A DNA stretch of 64,000 nucleotides from UBA940 sp031547885 (lineage in GTDB: Bacteria; Bacteroidota; Bacteroidia; Bacteroidales; Rikenellaceae), in contig JAVBRO010000016.1 in assembly GCA_031547885.1 (NCBI GenBank), positions 10,395 to 74,394 on the forward strand, in the 5' to 3' direction. The position numbers and the translations under genes are program-made. Positions 31,775 to 40,643 of this stretch are shown here, piece after piece. The notes under the pieces are model-generated. The model worked only from the letters and a program-made list of their open reading frames with translations, did not search any database and was not told the DNA's origin. Position 1 is the first letter of the stretch. The number at the start of each line of letters is the position of its first letter.

Positions 31775-32920
31775 CTATCTTACCGAGAAAGTGTAAACGG
31801 TGTGCTGGGTGTAGGTTTCGCCCGGACGGAGGACCGTCGTGGGGAAATGTGCATGGTTCGGGGAGTCGGGAAAGTGCTGGGTTTCCAGAGCAATGCCCGT
31901 GCGGAAATTGTGCACCTCGCCGTATTTGCCCTTGTCGGTACCGTCCATGAAATTGCCGCTGTAGAACTGGATCCCCGGCTGGTCGGTATAGACCGTCATA
32001 AGGATGCCTGTGGCGGGTTCGTAAACCTCAGCGGCGAGAGTCACCTTGCCCGGCTCGGGCTTGTTCAGCACCCAGTTGTGGTCGTAGCCCTTGCCGAAGA
32101 CGATCGGTTCGTAGTCCGACCCTATGCGCTCGCCGATGACGGTCGGAGTGCGGAAATCGAGCGGAGTACCATCCACCGGGCGGATCTCGCCCGTCGGGAT
32201 CAACCCTTCGTCGGTAGGCGTGAAAGCGTCGGCGTTGATCATCATCACGTGCGAATTGGACGATTCGTTGGCCGTGCCGTGCAGGTTAAAATATGCGTGG
32301 CTCGTCGGATTAAGCACTGTCGGAGCGTCGGTCACGGCGCTGTAATCGAGAATGACCTCGTTCTGCGGAGTGAGCGTGTAGGTGACGTCGATGGTGACGG
32401 TGCCGGGATAGAGTTCGTCGCCGTCGGGCGAAACGAGCGTCATCTTCACAGCCGGGTTGCCGGCCTCATCGGTGAACTGAACGGCATCCCACACCTGCGA
32501 AGCCCACCCTTTCGGGCCGCCGTGCAGCTGGTTGGGGCCGTTGTTCAGGTTGAGCTGGTATTCGACGCCATCGAGCGTGAAATGCCCCTTTGCGATGCGG
32601 TTGCCGTAGCGCCCGACCACCGGGCCGGAATTGACGTCGCCCGCAAGCGTAGCCTCGATCGATTCATACCCCCAGATAACGTCCTTGAAATTGCCCTCCT
32701 TGTCGGGAACCCACAGCGAGAGCATCCGGCAGCCGTAGTTGGTAAGCTGCAGCACCACGCCGTTGGCATTCTCGAGGGTGTAGAGCGACACGGGTTTGCC
32801 GTCGATAGTGGTTTCGAAAGCGGCCTTGTCAAGCAGTTTGGGCTGCCCCGCCTTGTTCTTTTCGCCGCCGCAGCCCGCAAGGAGCATCAGCGCAGCAGCC
32901 ATGAATGTCAGTTTTTTCAT
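31775..32920 (-). CDS. galM: Aldose 1-epimerase, exported lipoprotein form
   Basis: 381 residues with a lipoprotein signal (LMLLAGCGG). Mutarotase motifs: GRYGNRIAKG, NQLHGG (catalytic-site His), NPTSHAYFNLHG (catalytic His) and LETQHFPDSPNH (catalytic Glu). It interconverts alpha and beta anomers of hexoses. Being exported, it probably serves sugars released in the periplasm, for example from the neighbouring polysaccharide locus. Own TATCTTTG promoter box 46 bp upstream. Confidence 0.94.
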   Translation of the reverse strand: MKKLTFMAAALMLLAGCGGEKNKAGQPKLLDKAAFETTIDGKPVSLYTLENANGVVLQLTNYGCRMLSLWVPDKEGNFKDVIWGYESIEATLAGDVNSGPVVGRYGNRIAKGHFTLDGVEYQLNLNNGPNQLHGGPKGWASQVWDAVQFTDEAGNPAVKMTLVSPDGDELYPGTVTIDVTYTLTPQNEVILDYSAVTDAPTVLNPTSHAYFNLHGTANESSNSHVMMINADAFTPTDEGLIPTGEIRPVDGTPLDFRTPTVIGERIGSDYEPIVFGKGYDHNWVLNKPEPGKVTLAAEVYEPATGILMTVYTDQPGIQFYSGNFMDGTDKGKYGEVHNFRTGIALETQHFPDSPNHAHFPTTVLRPGETYTQHTVYTFSVR

Positions 32921-32965
32921 AATCGTTTTAAAGTTTGGTTATTCCGTTTACCGGGGGCAACAGCA

Positions 32966-32973
32966 CAAAGATA
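32966..32973 (-). promoter_or_regulatory. -7 box (TATCTTTG) for galM
   Basis: An exact TAnnTTTG on the minus strand, 46 bp before the start. Confidence 0.55.
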
Positions 32974-32975
32974 GT

Positions 32976-33096
32976 TTTTTCAATTACGAATTACGAATTA
33001 CGAATTACGAATTTTTCAGATTGCTTCGCTGCGCTCGCAATGACGATAACGGCAACTTTCACTCTTCATTGTCAACTGTCAATTGTCCATTGTCAA
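32976..33096. repeat. ATTACGA tandem repeat and related tracts
   Basis: Four ATTACGA units (32979-33010), then a half fold-back end (GATTGCTTCGCTGCGCTCGC, 33019-33038) and CAACTGTCAATTGTCCATTG repeats up to the HTCS stop. Confidence 0.78.
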
Positions 33097-36000
33097 TTAA
33101 ACTATCCCTTTTATGTGCTTTTCGCGGTATTCGCGCGGGGTGCAGCCGAATTTCTCGGCGAAGGCGCGGAAGAACGGCCCGCGGTTCGAGAAGCCCGACT
33201 TGTAGATGATCTCGTCGATGGTCATCGTGGTGTTCTGCAAAAGGTCGCGGGCGACGTGCAGGCGGCAGTCGCGGATCATGTGCAGGGGACTTTCGGCGCC
33301 CGCTTCCTGGATCTTGCGGTAGAGGTGGCGCGTCGACATGTTCATCTTGTCGGCGATGAACTGCGCCGAGAGGTCCTTCTTCGAAAGGTTGGCGTTGATC
33401 ACGTCGAGTATCTGCTGCACGAAGCGGCGGTGGTCGACGTGGGTCATCTTGCCGCCGGTCAGTTCGTAGGCGCTGATGGGCGAGGCGAAATACTCCTTGA
33501 GCGTCTCCTTTCGCGAAATGAGGTGCCGGACGAACGTCTTCAGGTAATCCACGTTGAACGGCTTGGTGATGTAGAGGTCGGCGCCCGCCTCGAGCCCCTC
33601 GATCTGCTCGTCGACCTGATGCTTGGCGGAAACCAGTATGAGCGGCACGTGGGCGGTCTTGGGATTGGTCTTCAGGCGCTTGGTGATGGTGATGCCGTCG
33701 ACCTCGGGCATCATCACGTCGCAGATTATGGCGTTGGGGATCACCTCCTCCAGAAGTTTGTCCACCTGCGAGGGACGGTTGACCGGAATGACGTTGTACT
33801 CCTGGGCGAAGATCTCGCTGGTGAACCACAGCATGTCGCGGTCGTCGTCGATCACCATGATGGTCGGCTTGCGTTCGTCGAAGACATATTTGGGTATCTC
33901 AACCTCGACCGGATAATCCTTGACGGCAGGCCCGGGATTCGGAATCATGCTGCCGATGACGACGGGTTCCGCGGGATCGACCGGCGTCGGCTCGGCAGGC
34001 GGCAGGTGCATCGTAAAGCGGGTCTCGACGTTGCGCTCGCTGTCCACCTCGATGCGGCCGCCCAGCAGCTTGATCATGTTGTAGGATATGGCAAGGCCCA
34101 GGCCGTTGCGCGTCTGCGACTTCTCGTTCTGGTGCTCGAATTCTTCGAGGATGCTGTAACGGTCGAAGATGCGGTCGATGTTCTCGGCGCGGATGCCCTT
34201 GCCGGTGTTCGAGACCACGAGTTTCAGTTCGCCACCATCGACGCTCAGCGCCACCCCGATCGTGCCCTTGCGGTTGGTGTATTTGAACGCATTGGAAATA
34301 AGATTATTCAGTATCGTGGTAATAAAATCGCGGTCGGTGTTCCACATGATACCCGGGGCGATGTCGGATGTAAAGGTGAATCCGCGCGACTCGGCAAGGT
34401 CGGTGAAATTGTCGAAGGCCGAAGTCACCAGAGCCGACACATCCAGAGCCTCGACGCGCGGCGTCTTGTTGCCGGTCTCGATGCGGCGGAACTCTATGAG
34501 GTCCTGGATCAGATCGTTCATGCGGTCGGCGTTGCGCTGGATGAGGCCCGCGTAGCGCAGCACGAACGGGTCGCTCCCTTTGTGGGCAAGAATGCGGTCG
34601 CAGGGACCCTGGATCAGCGTCAGAGGCGTGCAGAACTCGTGGGCAATATTGGTGAAGAACCTCAGCTTCGATTCGTAGACCTCTTTTTCGTGCTCTTGCT
34701 GCAGGTCGTCGATCATCGCTTTGCGGCGCCGTTCGTTGCGCCTGATGATGAAGCCCACCGCCAGCCACAGTGCCGCCACCCCGATCAGACCATATATTAT
34801 ATAGGCCAGCGTCGACATGTACCAGGGCGGACTGATGGTGATGTTCACGGCGTATTCGCTGCTCTCAACGCCCGCTTCCATGTTCTGGCACTTCAGCCGC
34901 AGGGTGTAATGGCCCGGAGAGATGTTGGTGAAGTATATGGTGTTGTTGGGACCGTTGTCGATCCACGCGTCGCTCATCCCTTCGAGACGGTAAGAGTAGG
35001 TGTAGTTGTGCCCGTTGACGTAATCGATGGCCGCGAACGAGAGCGAAAAGAAATTTTCACGGTAGTTCAGGTTCAGCGTGGAGCCCTTGCTGCCGCTCTC
35101 CGAAAGGTAGTCGTAAATGTTATGTTCCTCGCCGAAGATGGTCAGACGGTCTATCACGATCGGCGGCACATATTCGGCCTGCACGTAATCGTTCTCGCGG
35201 ATGGCCGCGAAACCGTTGATCCCCCCGAAAAATAGCATCCCGGCGCTTTCGGACTTGAAATAGGCACCGTCGCTGAACTCTATCACATCCGTCGGGGCGT
35301 TGTGGCTGTAGGTCACAAATGTTTCGGTGGTCGGGTTAAAGCGGATTATGCCGAAATTGGTGCTCAGCCAGATGTTGCCGTGGTCGCCGTTGAGCATGCC
35401 GTGGATGGTGCTGTTCGGAAAACCAGAATGCTCGTTGTAGACCTTGTACCCGCCGTCGGGCAGTCGTTTCACCAGACCGGCGCTGGTGCCGAACCACATC
35501 GTCCCGTCGCCATCCTTCATTATACAGAAGATGTCGTTCAGCGTGCGGTTGGTGTCGGTGTGGTCGAACCTCACCGATTCGAAAGTTCCCGCCGCGACGT
35601 CGCGCCTGTAGGCACCGTAACCGCGGTTGCCGAACCACACCGAACCGGGACTTTCGGCATACACCGTGAAGAAATAGTTGGCCGACATGCTGCCGTCGCC
35701 TATCGTGAACCTCTGAGCCGACACCGCACGGGGCGTGCCGCCGCTCCACTGCAGGTCGGCCCTCACCATGCCGGTCCCGACGGTGGCGATCCAGAGCGTG
35801 TTGCGGTCGGGCTGCGCGACGCCGTGCACATAACGCAGTTCCTCGCCGTCGATGCGGACGTCCAGATGACGGATAGAGCCTGAAACGTAGTCATAATAAT
35901 CGAGGCCCCCGTCGCTCCCTATCCACATAATATTGTCCTCGCCGCTGCTCAGCGAATAGACGGAATTGTTGCACAGGCGGCTGTTGCGCGTATCAAAATA

Positions 36001-37143
36001 ATCGACCCGGTGCTCGGCAATGCTGCGGTTGAAATCGTAGTCGGCGACGCGGAAAAGGCCGTCGCCCTTGGTCGCCACCCACAGCGACCCCGCGCCGTCG
36101 AGCAGCATCGCCCTGACCGGCTTGTTGACCTTGTGGGTGAAGCTCTCGAAAACCGTGGATTTGACCGAGTAGCTGTCGTTGGAGTAGATGTAGACCCCCT
36201 GCCCGTCGGTGCCGATCCACACTATATCCTGGCGGCGGTCCTTCAGCAGGCAGAAAACACCCGCACGCACGTCGATCTGCTCGGCCTCGTAATTCTGAGC
36301 CCTGTCGGGGGTGTTCCTCAGGCAGATAAGGCCGCCCGTCTGAAATCCTATGAAAAAATCGTTGTTGCTTTTGACTATCGACGAAATGTCGCCGTTGCGG
36401 CGTATTTCATCGCTGATGTCGGCAACGTAATACTTCTTCTTTTCATGGATGTCGTACTCGTACAGAGTCCCGGTCGTGTCCACAAAATATACGACCGCAT
36501 CTTCATGGAAAGCATACAGCAGATCATAGGGATGTTCGAAAAACGTGGCGGGAGCGAGGGTCCGGTTGCCCTCCCTGTCCCGGATAAGAGACCACGCGGC
36601 GCTTTGTCCGTTGCGGCAGAAAAGCCACAGGGTGTTATCGTCATAAACAAGGTAGTCGAGCAGGTTGGCGTAGTCGATGCCTCCGATCGGCAGGTGGCCG
36701 AACGAAGATGCCACCTCGTTGTAGTAAACCATCTCCTCGTTTTCATTCAGAAACAGCACCTGGACGTCGCCGCCCTTGCGCAGGCGGTAATTGGAACTGT
36801 ACATGGGGTACTGCACGACCGTCTGCCGGCGCTTGTCGAAACGGTTCAGGCCGTAGTTGGTCTGGATCCAGAAAATGCCGGGTTCGGCCTCGAGGATATT
36901 TTCGATCAGGTTGCCCGAAAGCGCCTCGCCGTTCGAAGGCTGGTAAATGCGCAGCACACGGCCGTCGTACATATTCAGGCCGTCGACCGAACCGAACCAC
37001 ATGAAACCGTCGCTGTCCTGGCACATGGCCTGTATGGCACTATTCGACAGGCCGTCGTATTTGGATATCTGACGCAGGTTATACCCGTAAAGAGTGCCTG
37101 AAATAATAATAAAAATTATTAATAAGCTGATTTTCTTAGTCAT
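33097..37143 (-). CDS. Hybrid two-component system regulator (HTCS)
   Basis: 1348 residues from ATG 37143. Signal/anchor, then a large periplasmic sensor of two-propeller type with Reg_prop repeats (about 20-650; recurring DGFMWFGS, GIFWIQTN, NIWLSTN units), a Y_Y_Y domain (about 690-755), one membrane segment near 775, a histidine kinase (FFTNIAHEFCTPLTLIQG, then ATPase NALISNAFKY-type and GLGLAISYNMIKL), a receiver (IMVIDDDRDML, ICDVMMPEVDG) and an AraC HTH at the C-terminus. HTCS proteins sense oligosaccharides and activate the adjacent locus, here the divergent SusC operon. The kinase H-box has Cys where Arg or Lys is usual. Confidence 0.96.
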   Translation of the reverse strand: MTKKISLLIIFIIISGTLYGYNLRQISKYDGLSNSAIQAMCQDSDGFMWFGSVDGLNMYDGRVLRIYQPSNGEALSGNLIENILEAEPGIFWIQTNYGLNRFDKRRQTVVQYPMYSSNYRLRKGGDVQVLFLNENEEMVYYNEVASSFGHLPIGGIDYANLLDYLVYDDNTLWLFCRNGQSAAWSLIRDREGNRTLAPATFFEHPYDLLYAFHEDAVVYFVDTTGTLYEYDIHEKKKYYVADISDEIRRNGDISSIVKSNNDFFIGFQTGGLICLRNTPDRAQNYEAEQIDVRAGVFCLLKDRRQDIVWIGTDGQGVYIYSNDSYSVKSTVFESFTHKVNKPVRAMLLDGAGSLWVATKGDGLFRVADYDFNRSIAEHRVDYFDTRNSRLCNNSVYSLSSGEDNIMWIGSDGGLDYYDYVSGSIRHLDVRIDGEELRYVHGVAQPDRNTLWIATVGTGMVRADLQWSGGTPRAVSAQRFTIGDGSMSANYFFTVYAESPGSVWFGNRGYGAYRRDVAAGTFESVRFDHTDTNRTLNDIFCIMKDGDGTMWFGTSAGLVKRLPDGGYKVYNEHSGFPNSTIHGMLNGDHGNIWLSTNFGIIRFNPTTETFVTYSHNAPTDVIEFSDGAYFKSESAGMLFFGGINGFAAIRENDYVQAEYVPPIVIDRLTIFGEEHNIYDYLSESGSKGSTLNLNYRENFFSLSFAAIDYVNGHNYTYSYRLEGMSDAWIDNGPNNTIYFTNISPGHYTLRLKCQNMEAGVESSEYAVNITISPPWYMSTLAYIIYGLIGVAALWLAVGFIIRRNERRRKAMIDDLQQEHEKEVYESKLRFFTNIAHEFCTPLTLIQGPCDRILAHKGSDPFVLRYAGLIQRNADRMNDLIQDLIEFRRIETGNKTPRVEALDVSALVTSAFDNFTDLAESRGFTFTSDIAPGIMWNTDRDFITTILNNLISNAFKYTNRKGTIGVALSVDGGELKLVVSNTGKGIRAENIDRIFDRYSILEEFEHQNEKSQTRNGLGLAISYNMIKLLGGRIEVDSERNVETRFTMHLPPAEPTPVDPAEPVVIGSMIPNPGPAVKDYPVEVEIPKYVFDERKPTIMVIDDDRDMLWFTSEIFAQEYNVIPVNRPSQVDKLLEEVIPNAIICDVMMPEVDGITITKRLKTNPKTAHVPLILVSAKHQVDEQIEGLEAGADLYITKPFNVDYLKTFVRHLISRKETLKEYFASPISAYELTGGKMTHVDHRRFVQQILDVINANLSKKDLSAQFIADKMNMSTRHLYRKIQEAGAESPLHMIRDCRLHVARDLLQNTTMTIDEIIYKSGFSNRGPFFRAFAEKFGCTPREYREKHIKGIV

Positions 37144-37165
37144 ACAAATCACAGTCTGGTTGGTT

Positions 37166-37199
37166 GTACAAATTTGTGATTCACAAATGTACAAATTTG
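37166..37199. promoter_or_regulatory. Direct repeat GTACAAATTTG around the HTCS promoter
   Basis: GTACAAATTTG occurs at 37166-37176 and 37189-37199, 23 bp apart, with CACAAATGT between. It overlaps the HTCS -7 box, so an autoregulatory site is possible. Confidence 0.5.
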
Positions 37200-37215
37200 C
37201 GTCATACTTTTCAAA
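37184..37215 (-). promoter_or_regulatory. HTCS promoter
   Basis: Minus strand TTTG (37212-37215), 20 bp spacer, TACATTTG (37184-37191). Confidence 0.68.
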
Positions 37216-37532
37216 CGTCGTGTCATTTTTTTAACGTCCCGAAAATTCACTTTTTTGACAGAACAGTCCATTTTGCGGACAAAGACACAAATTTGGACTC
37301 CGGTCTCTTTTTTATCAGAAGACTGCTCGCTACTTTAGCGTTACTAAAGAACCTTTAACCAACCAGAAAACTTACAAAGCCTATGACCCACTACTGCAAC
37401 TCCTGCCCCGGCTCCATACCGGAAATCCTCTGAATTCATTTACACGACCTGACGCCGAAGACCAGCCGGCGACAGGAAACTGTTTTGCCTTAGCTAACCA
37501 ATTATAATAACAAATGTATGAACTGTGAAAAG
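37216..37532 (+). other. Leader region of the SusC operon
   Basis: About 315 bp without a gene. TACTTTAG (37331-37338) is a one-mismatch promoter box. The rest would be a long 5' leader. No riboswitch was recognised. Confidence 0.4.
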
Positions 37533-40500
37533 ATGAAAAAATTTACTTTTATCAGCCTCATCCTACTGCTGCTCGCATCGGCTCCTCTGACAGGATTCGC
37601 GCAGGCAGGCAACCCCTCCCCCCTGACCGTACGGGGCGTTGTCACGGATGAGTCGGGCACCCCTATGTCGGGTGTAACGGTGATCGCCCCCCAGGGAAGT
37701 GCCGTGACCAACAACCTCGGAGAATACACCGTTTCCACTCCCCCGGACGGCACCCTGACATTCTCCTTTCTGGGTTATGCGACCCAGAACGTCCCTGTCA
37801 ACGGCAGGGCCATGATCAACGTCTCGATGAATGAAGAGACCAATATTCTCGATGACGTGATCGTGATCGGGTACGGAACCACCACACGCCGCCGCGCAAC
37901 CGGTGCCGTCGATCAGGTGAAAGCTTCGCAGATAGCGGACCGCTCGGTGGCCAACATGTCGCAGGCGCTGCAGGGTACATCGCCCAGCCTCGTGATACAG
38001 AACCGCAGCTTCAACCCGACAAGCCAGAGGAACAATATCAATATCCGTGGTCTGGGGACGTTCAACAACAACTCCCCGCTGCTGGTCGTCGACGGTATAG
38101 TCATGAACGACACCGGAGCCCTCAGCAGGATCAACCCGGCGGATATCGAAAGCGTGTCGATCCTCAAGGACGCCGGCACGGCCGCCATCTACGGTTCGCG
38201 TGCCGCGAACGGGGTCATACTCATGACCACCAAGCAGGGACGGAAAAACCAGGCCCCTACAGTGCAGCTGAACGTCATGCTCGGCGTGCAGGAGCCGCAC
38301 AGGCTGTTCGAACCGGTCCAGGGATACCAGAACGCAGTCCTCAAGAATATTGCCCTGATGAATTCTCCCCTCGAGAAAAACCACAATCCCGAGTTCACCC
38401 AGGCCCAGATCCGCGACTTGTATGAAAACGGGAACGGCAATAACTTCTTCGACGAAATCACCAAGCCGGCGTTCCAGCAGAGCTACAACGCCAGTGTCTC
38501 CGGCGGCAGCAGCAACACATCTTACCTGGTGTCGGGCGGATATTTCGACCAGCGCAGCAACCTGGTAGGCCCCGATTACGGAATGCGCCGCTATAACTTC
38601 CGCACCAACGTCACTACAGAACACGGAAGGTTCAAGGTCAACGGAAATATAGCGTACACCCGCACCAACTCCGTTACGACCACAGCCGACGAAGGCAACG
38701 TCATCTCCGACGTTACCCGTGTCCCTACCTATTATTATAATAAGCAAAGAGACCCCGAAACCGGGAAGTACGTTATTAACAGCTCCCTCCGCCAGTTCAA
38801 CTCGCTCGGGCTTCTGGAAGCGGGAGGTACCAATAAATACGACAACGACTTCCTGACAGGTAACGCCTCGCTCGATTTCAGGATCATAGAAGGCCTCAAA
38901 CTGCGCGGGGTCATCGGCGCCGAGATCGGCAACGAACACCGCTACACCCGCACGCACCAGGTGGAATTCTATAACCTGGACGACATGACGGCAGCACCGA
39001 TGCTCTCGAATACCGACAACATATCCGAAGACTGGTCGAAAAAGAGCTGGATGGTGGATATGCAGATCATGGCCGATTTCGACCGCTATTTTGGCAAGCA
39101 CCATGTCACGGCCCTCATCGGCGGTTCCAACGAATCGTATCAGGACCAGGGCCACCAAGTCAGGGTCAAATTCAGCGACCCCGACTTGGGAATTAAGGGC
39201 GACAAGTCCGTAATAGATCCCGACGGGTCGTATGTCACTCCCGAAAGCACCACGCGCCGCGGCATATCTTCGCTGTTCGGCCGCGTAGGCTACGACTACA
39301 ACGACAAATATTTCTTCGAAAGCTCGTTCCGCTACGACGGTTCGTCGAAATTCGAACCTGAATACCGCTGGGGCTTCTTCCCCTCGTTCTCGCTCTCATG
39401 GAGGCTCTCGGAAGAGGGTTTCATGGATTGGTGGAAATACAACATGGGCGAAATGAAACTCCGCGGTACCTTCGGTACGCTGGGAAACCAGAACGTGGAC
39501 GACTACTCGTATTTCACGACATGGAGCTTCAACCAGAACAGCTACGGATTCAATAACCTACCCGTTGCCGGAGCAATCTTCCAGGAGGGTTCGAGGAACC
39601 TGCAATGGGAAGTCACCCGCACGTGGAACCTCGGTCTGGACGTCTCCTTCTTCAAGAACTCGCTCAACGTCACCTTCGACTGCTTCATAAGGAACACCTC
39701 GAAGATCCTCACCACTCCCCAACAGGTACCGGACCTTTACGGAACCATCCCCAAGAACACCAACAACGGCGCAATGCGTACCGAAGGGTGGGAATTCACC
39801 ATAAACTACTTCCTGCGCACGGGCAAGGTCAACCATACGTTCAATTTCAACATGGGCGACTCGTGGAACGAAGTGCGTAAATACGGCGTCTATGAACAGA
39901 CAACCAAACAGGAAGAATTGTGGCACCTGATCCGTATCGGAATGCCGTATAAGTCGTATTACGGCTACAAGACCGACGGATTCTTCCAGTCGCAGGCCGA
40001 AGCCGACGCCAACGCACAGTTCAGCGGACAGAAATTCGTCGCCGGCGACCCGAAATATCTCGACCGCGACGGCAACGGCGTCCTCGACACCAACGACCTC
40101 TACTATCTGGGCAACGCCTTCCCGCGCTATACGTTCGGCTTTACCTACAGCCTCGAATGGAATGGACTCGATTTCAACATCTTCCTGCAGGGCGTGCTGA
40201 AAAGGAGCCTCAATATCCGCGGCGAACTGGTCGAGCCGTTCCATGAAACATACGGCCACACCATGTACGCACACCAACTCGACTACTGGACACCGACCAA
40301 CACAGACGCGACATGGCCCAGGTTGGCTAAGGACAACTTCGTCTACCAGAAACCATACGGCTCGAACCTGTACATTTTCAACGGAGCCTACATGCGCATA
40401 AAGAACATCCAGGTCGGCTATACACTGCCCCAGAAATGGACCCAGAAAGCCGGTATGTCCAAACTGCGTATCTATGTGAACGCCCAGAATCCGGTCACTT

Positions 40501-40628
40501 TCGCCGCCACCAACTTCGTAGATCCCGAAGCTTCGGAATTCGACAGCAACATGAGCGGCGGATCGAACTACAACCGCAACTATCCCACCCTGCGCTACTG
40601 GGGCGGCGGTCTTGACATCACTTTCTAA
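37533..40628 (+). CDS. SusC-like TonB-dependent outer-membrane transporter
   Basis: 1031 residues from ATG 37533, whose product begins with a standard signal peptide (MKKFTFISLILLLLAS); ATG 37518 is possible. N-terminal CarboxypepD_reg sandwich (about 35-110), TonB-box region, plug with LQGTSPSLVIQN, NIRGLGTFNNNSPLLVVDGI and GSRAANGVILMTTKQG, then a barrel ending in GGGLDITF. It imports glycans together with the SusD partner 15 bp downstream. The locus enzymes suggest alpha-mannan oligosaccharides. Confidence 0.96.
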   Translation: MKKFTFISLILLLLASAPLTGFAQAGNPSPLTVRGVVTDESGTPMSGVTVIAPQGSAVTNNLGEYTVSTPPDGTLTFSFLGYATQNVPVNGRAMINVSMNEETNILDDVIVIGYGTTTRRRATGAVDQVKASQIADRSVANMSQALQGTSPSLVIQNRSFNPTSQRNNINIRGLGTFNNNSPLLVVDGIVMNDTGALSRINPADIESVSILKDAGTAAIYGSRAANGVILMTTKQGRKNQAPTVQLNVMLGVQEPHRLFEPVQGYQNAVLKNIALMNSPLEKNHNPEFTQAQIRDLYENGNGNNFFDEITKPAFQQSYNASVSGGSSNTSYLVSGGYFDQRSNLVGPDYGMRRYNFRTNVTTEHGRFKVNGNIAYTRTNSVTTTADEGNVISDVTRVPTYYYNKQRDPETGKYVINSSLRQFNSLGLLEAGGTNKYDNDFLTGNASLDFRIIEGLKLRGVIGAEIGNEHRYTRTHQVEFYNLDDMTAAPMLSNTDNISEDWSKKSWMVDMQIMADFDRYFGKHHVTALIGGSNESYQDQGHQVRVKFSDPDLGIKGDKSVIDPDGSYVTPESTTRRGISSLFGRVGYDYNDKYFFESSFRYDGSSKFEPEYRWGFFPSFSLSWRLSEEGFMDWWKYNMGEMKLRGTFGTLGNQNVDDYSYFTTWSFNQNSYGFNNLPVAGAIFQEGSRNLQWEVTRTWNLGLDVSFFKNSLNVTFDCFIRNTSKILTTPQQVPDLYGTIPKNTNNGAMRTEGWEFTINYFLRTGKVNHTFNFNMGDSWNEVRKYGVYEQTTKQEELWHLIRIGMPYKSYYGYKTDGFFQSQAEADANAQFSGQKFVAGDPKYLDRDGNGVLDTNDLYYLGNAFPRYTFGFTYSLEWNGLDFNIFLQGVLKRSLNIRGELVEPFHETYGHTMYAHQLDYWTPTNTDATWPRLAKDNFVYQKPYGSNLYIFNGAYMRIKNIQVGYTLPQKWTQKAGMSKLRIYVNAQNPVTFAATNFVDPEASEFDSNMSGGSNYNRNYPTLRYWGGGLDITF

Positions 40629-40643
40629 CAAAACAAACCAGAG

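Noticed and set aside
32935..35235. Long plus-strand frame of 766 codons
   Set aside because: It lies entirely opposite the HTCS gene, whose domains are clear. The antisense product is His/Val/Asp-rich with no motif, typical of GC-rich shadows.
37563..39158. Minus-strand frame of 531 codons
   Set aside because: Antisense to the SusC-like gene; composition of a shadow frame.
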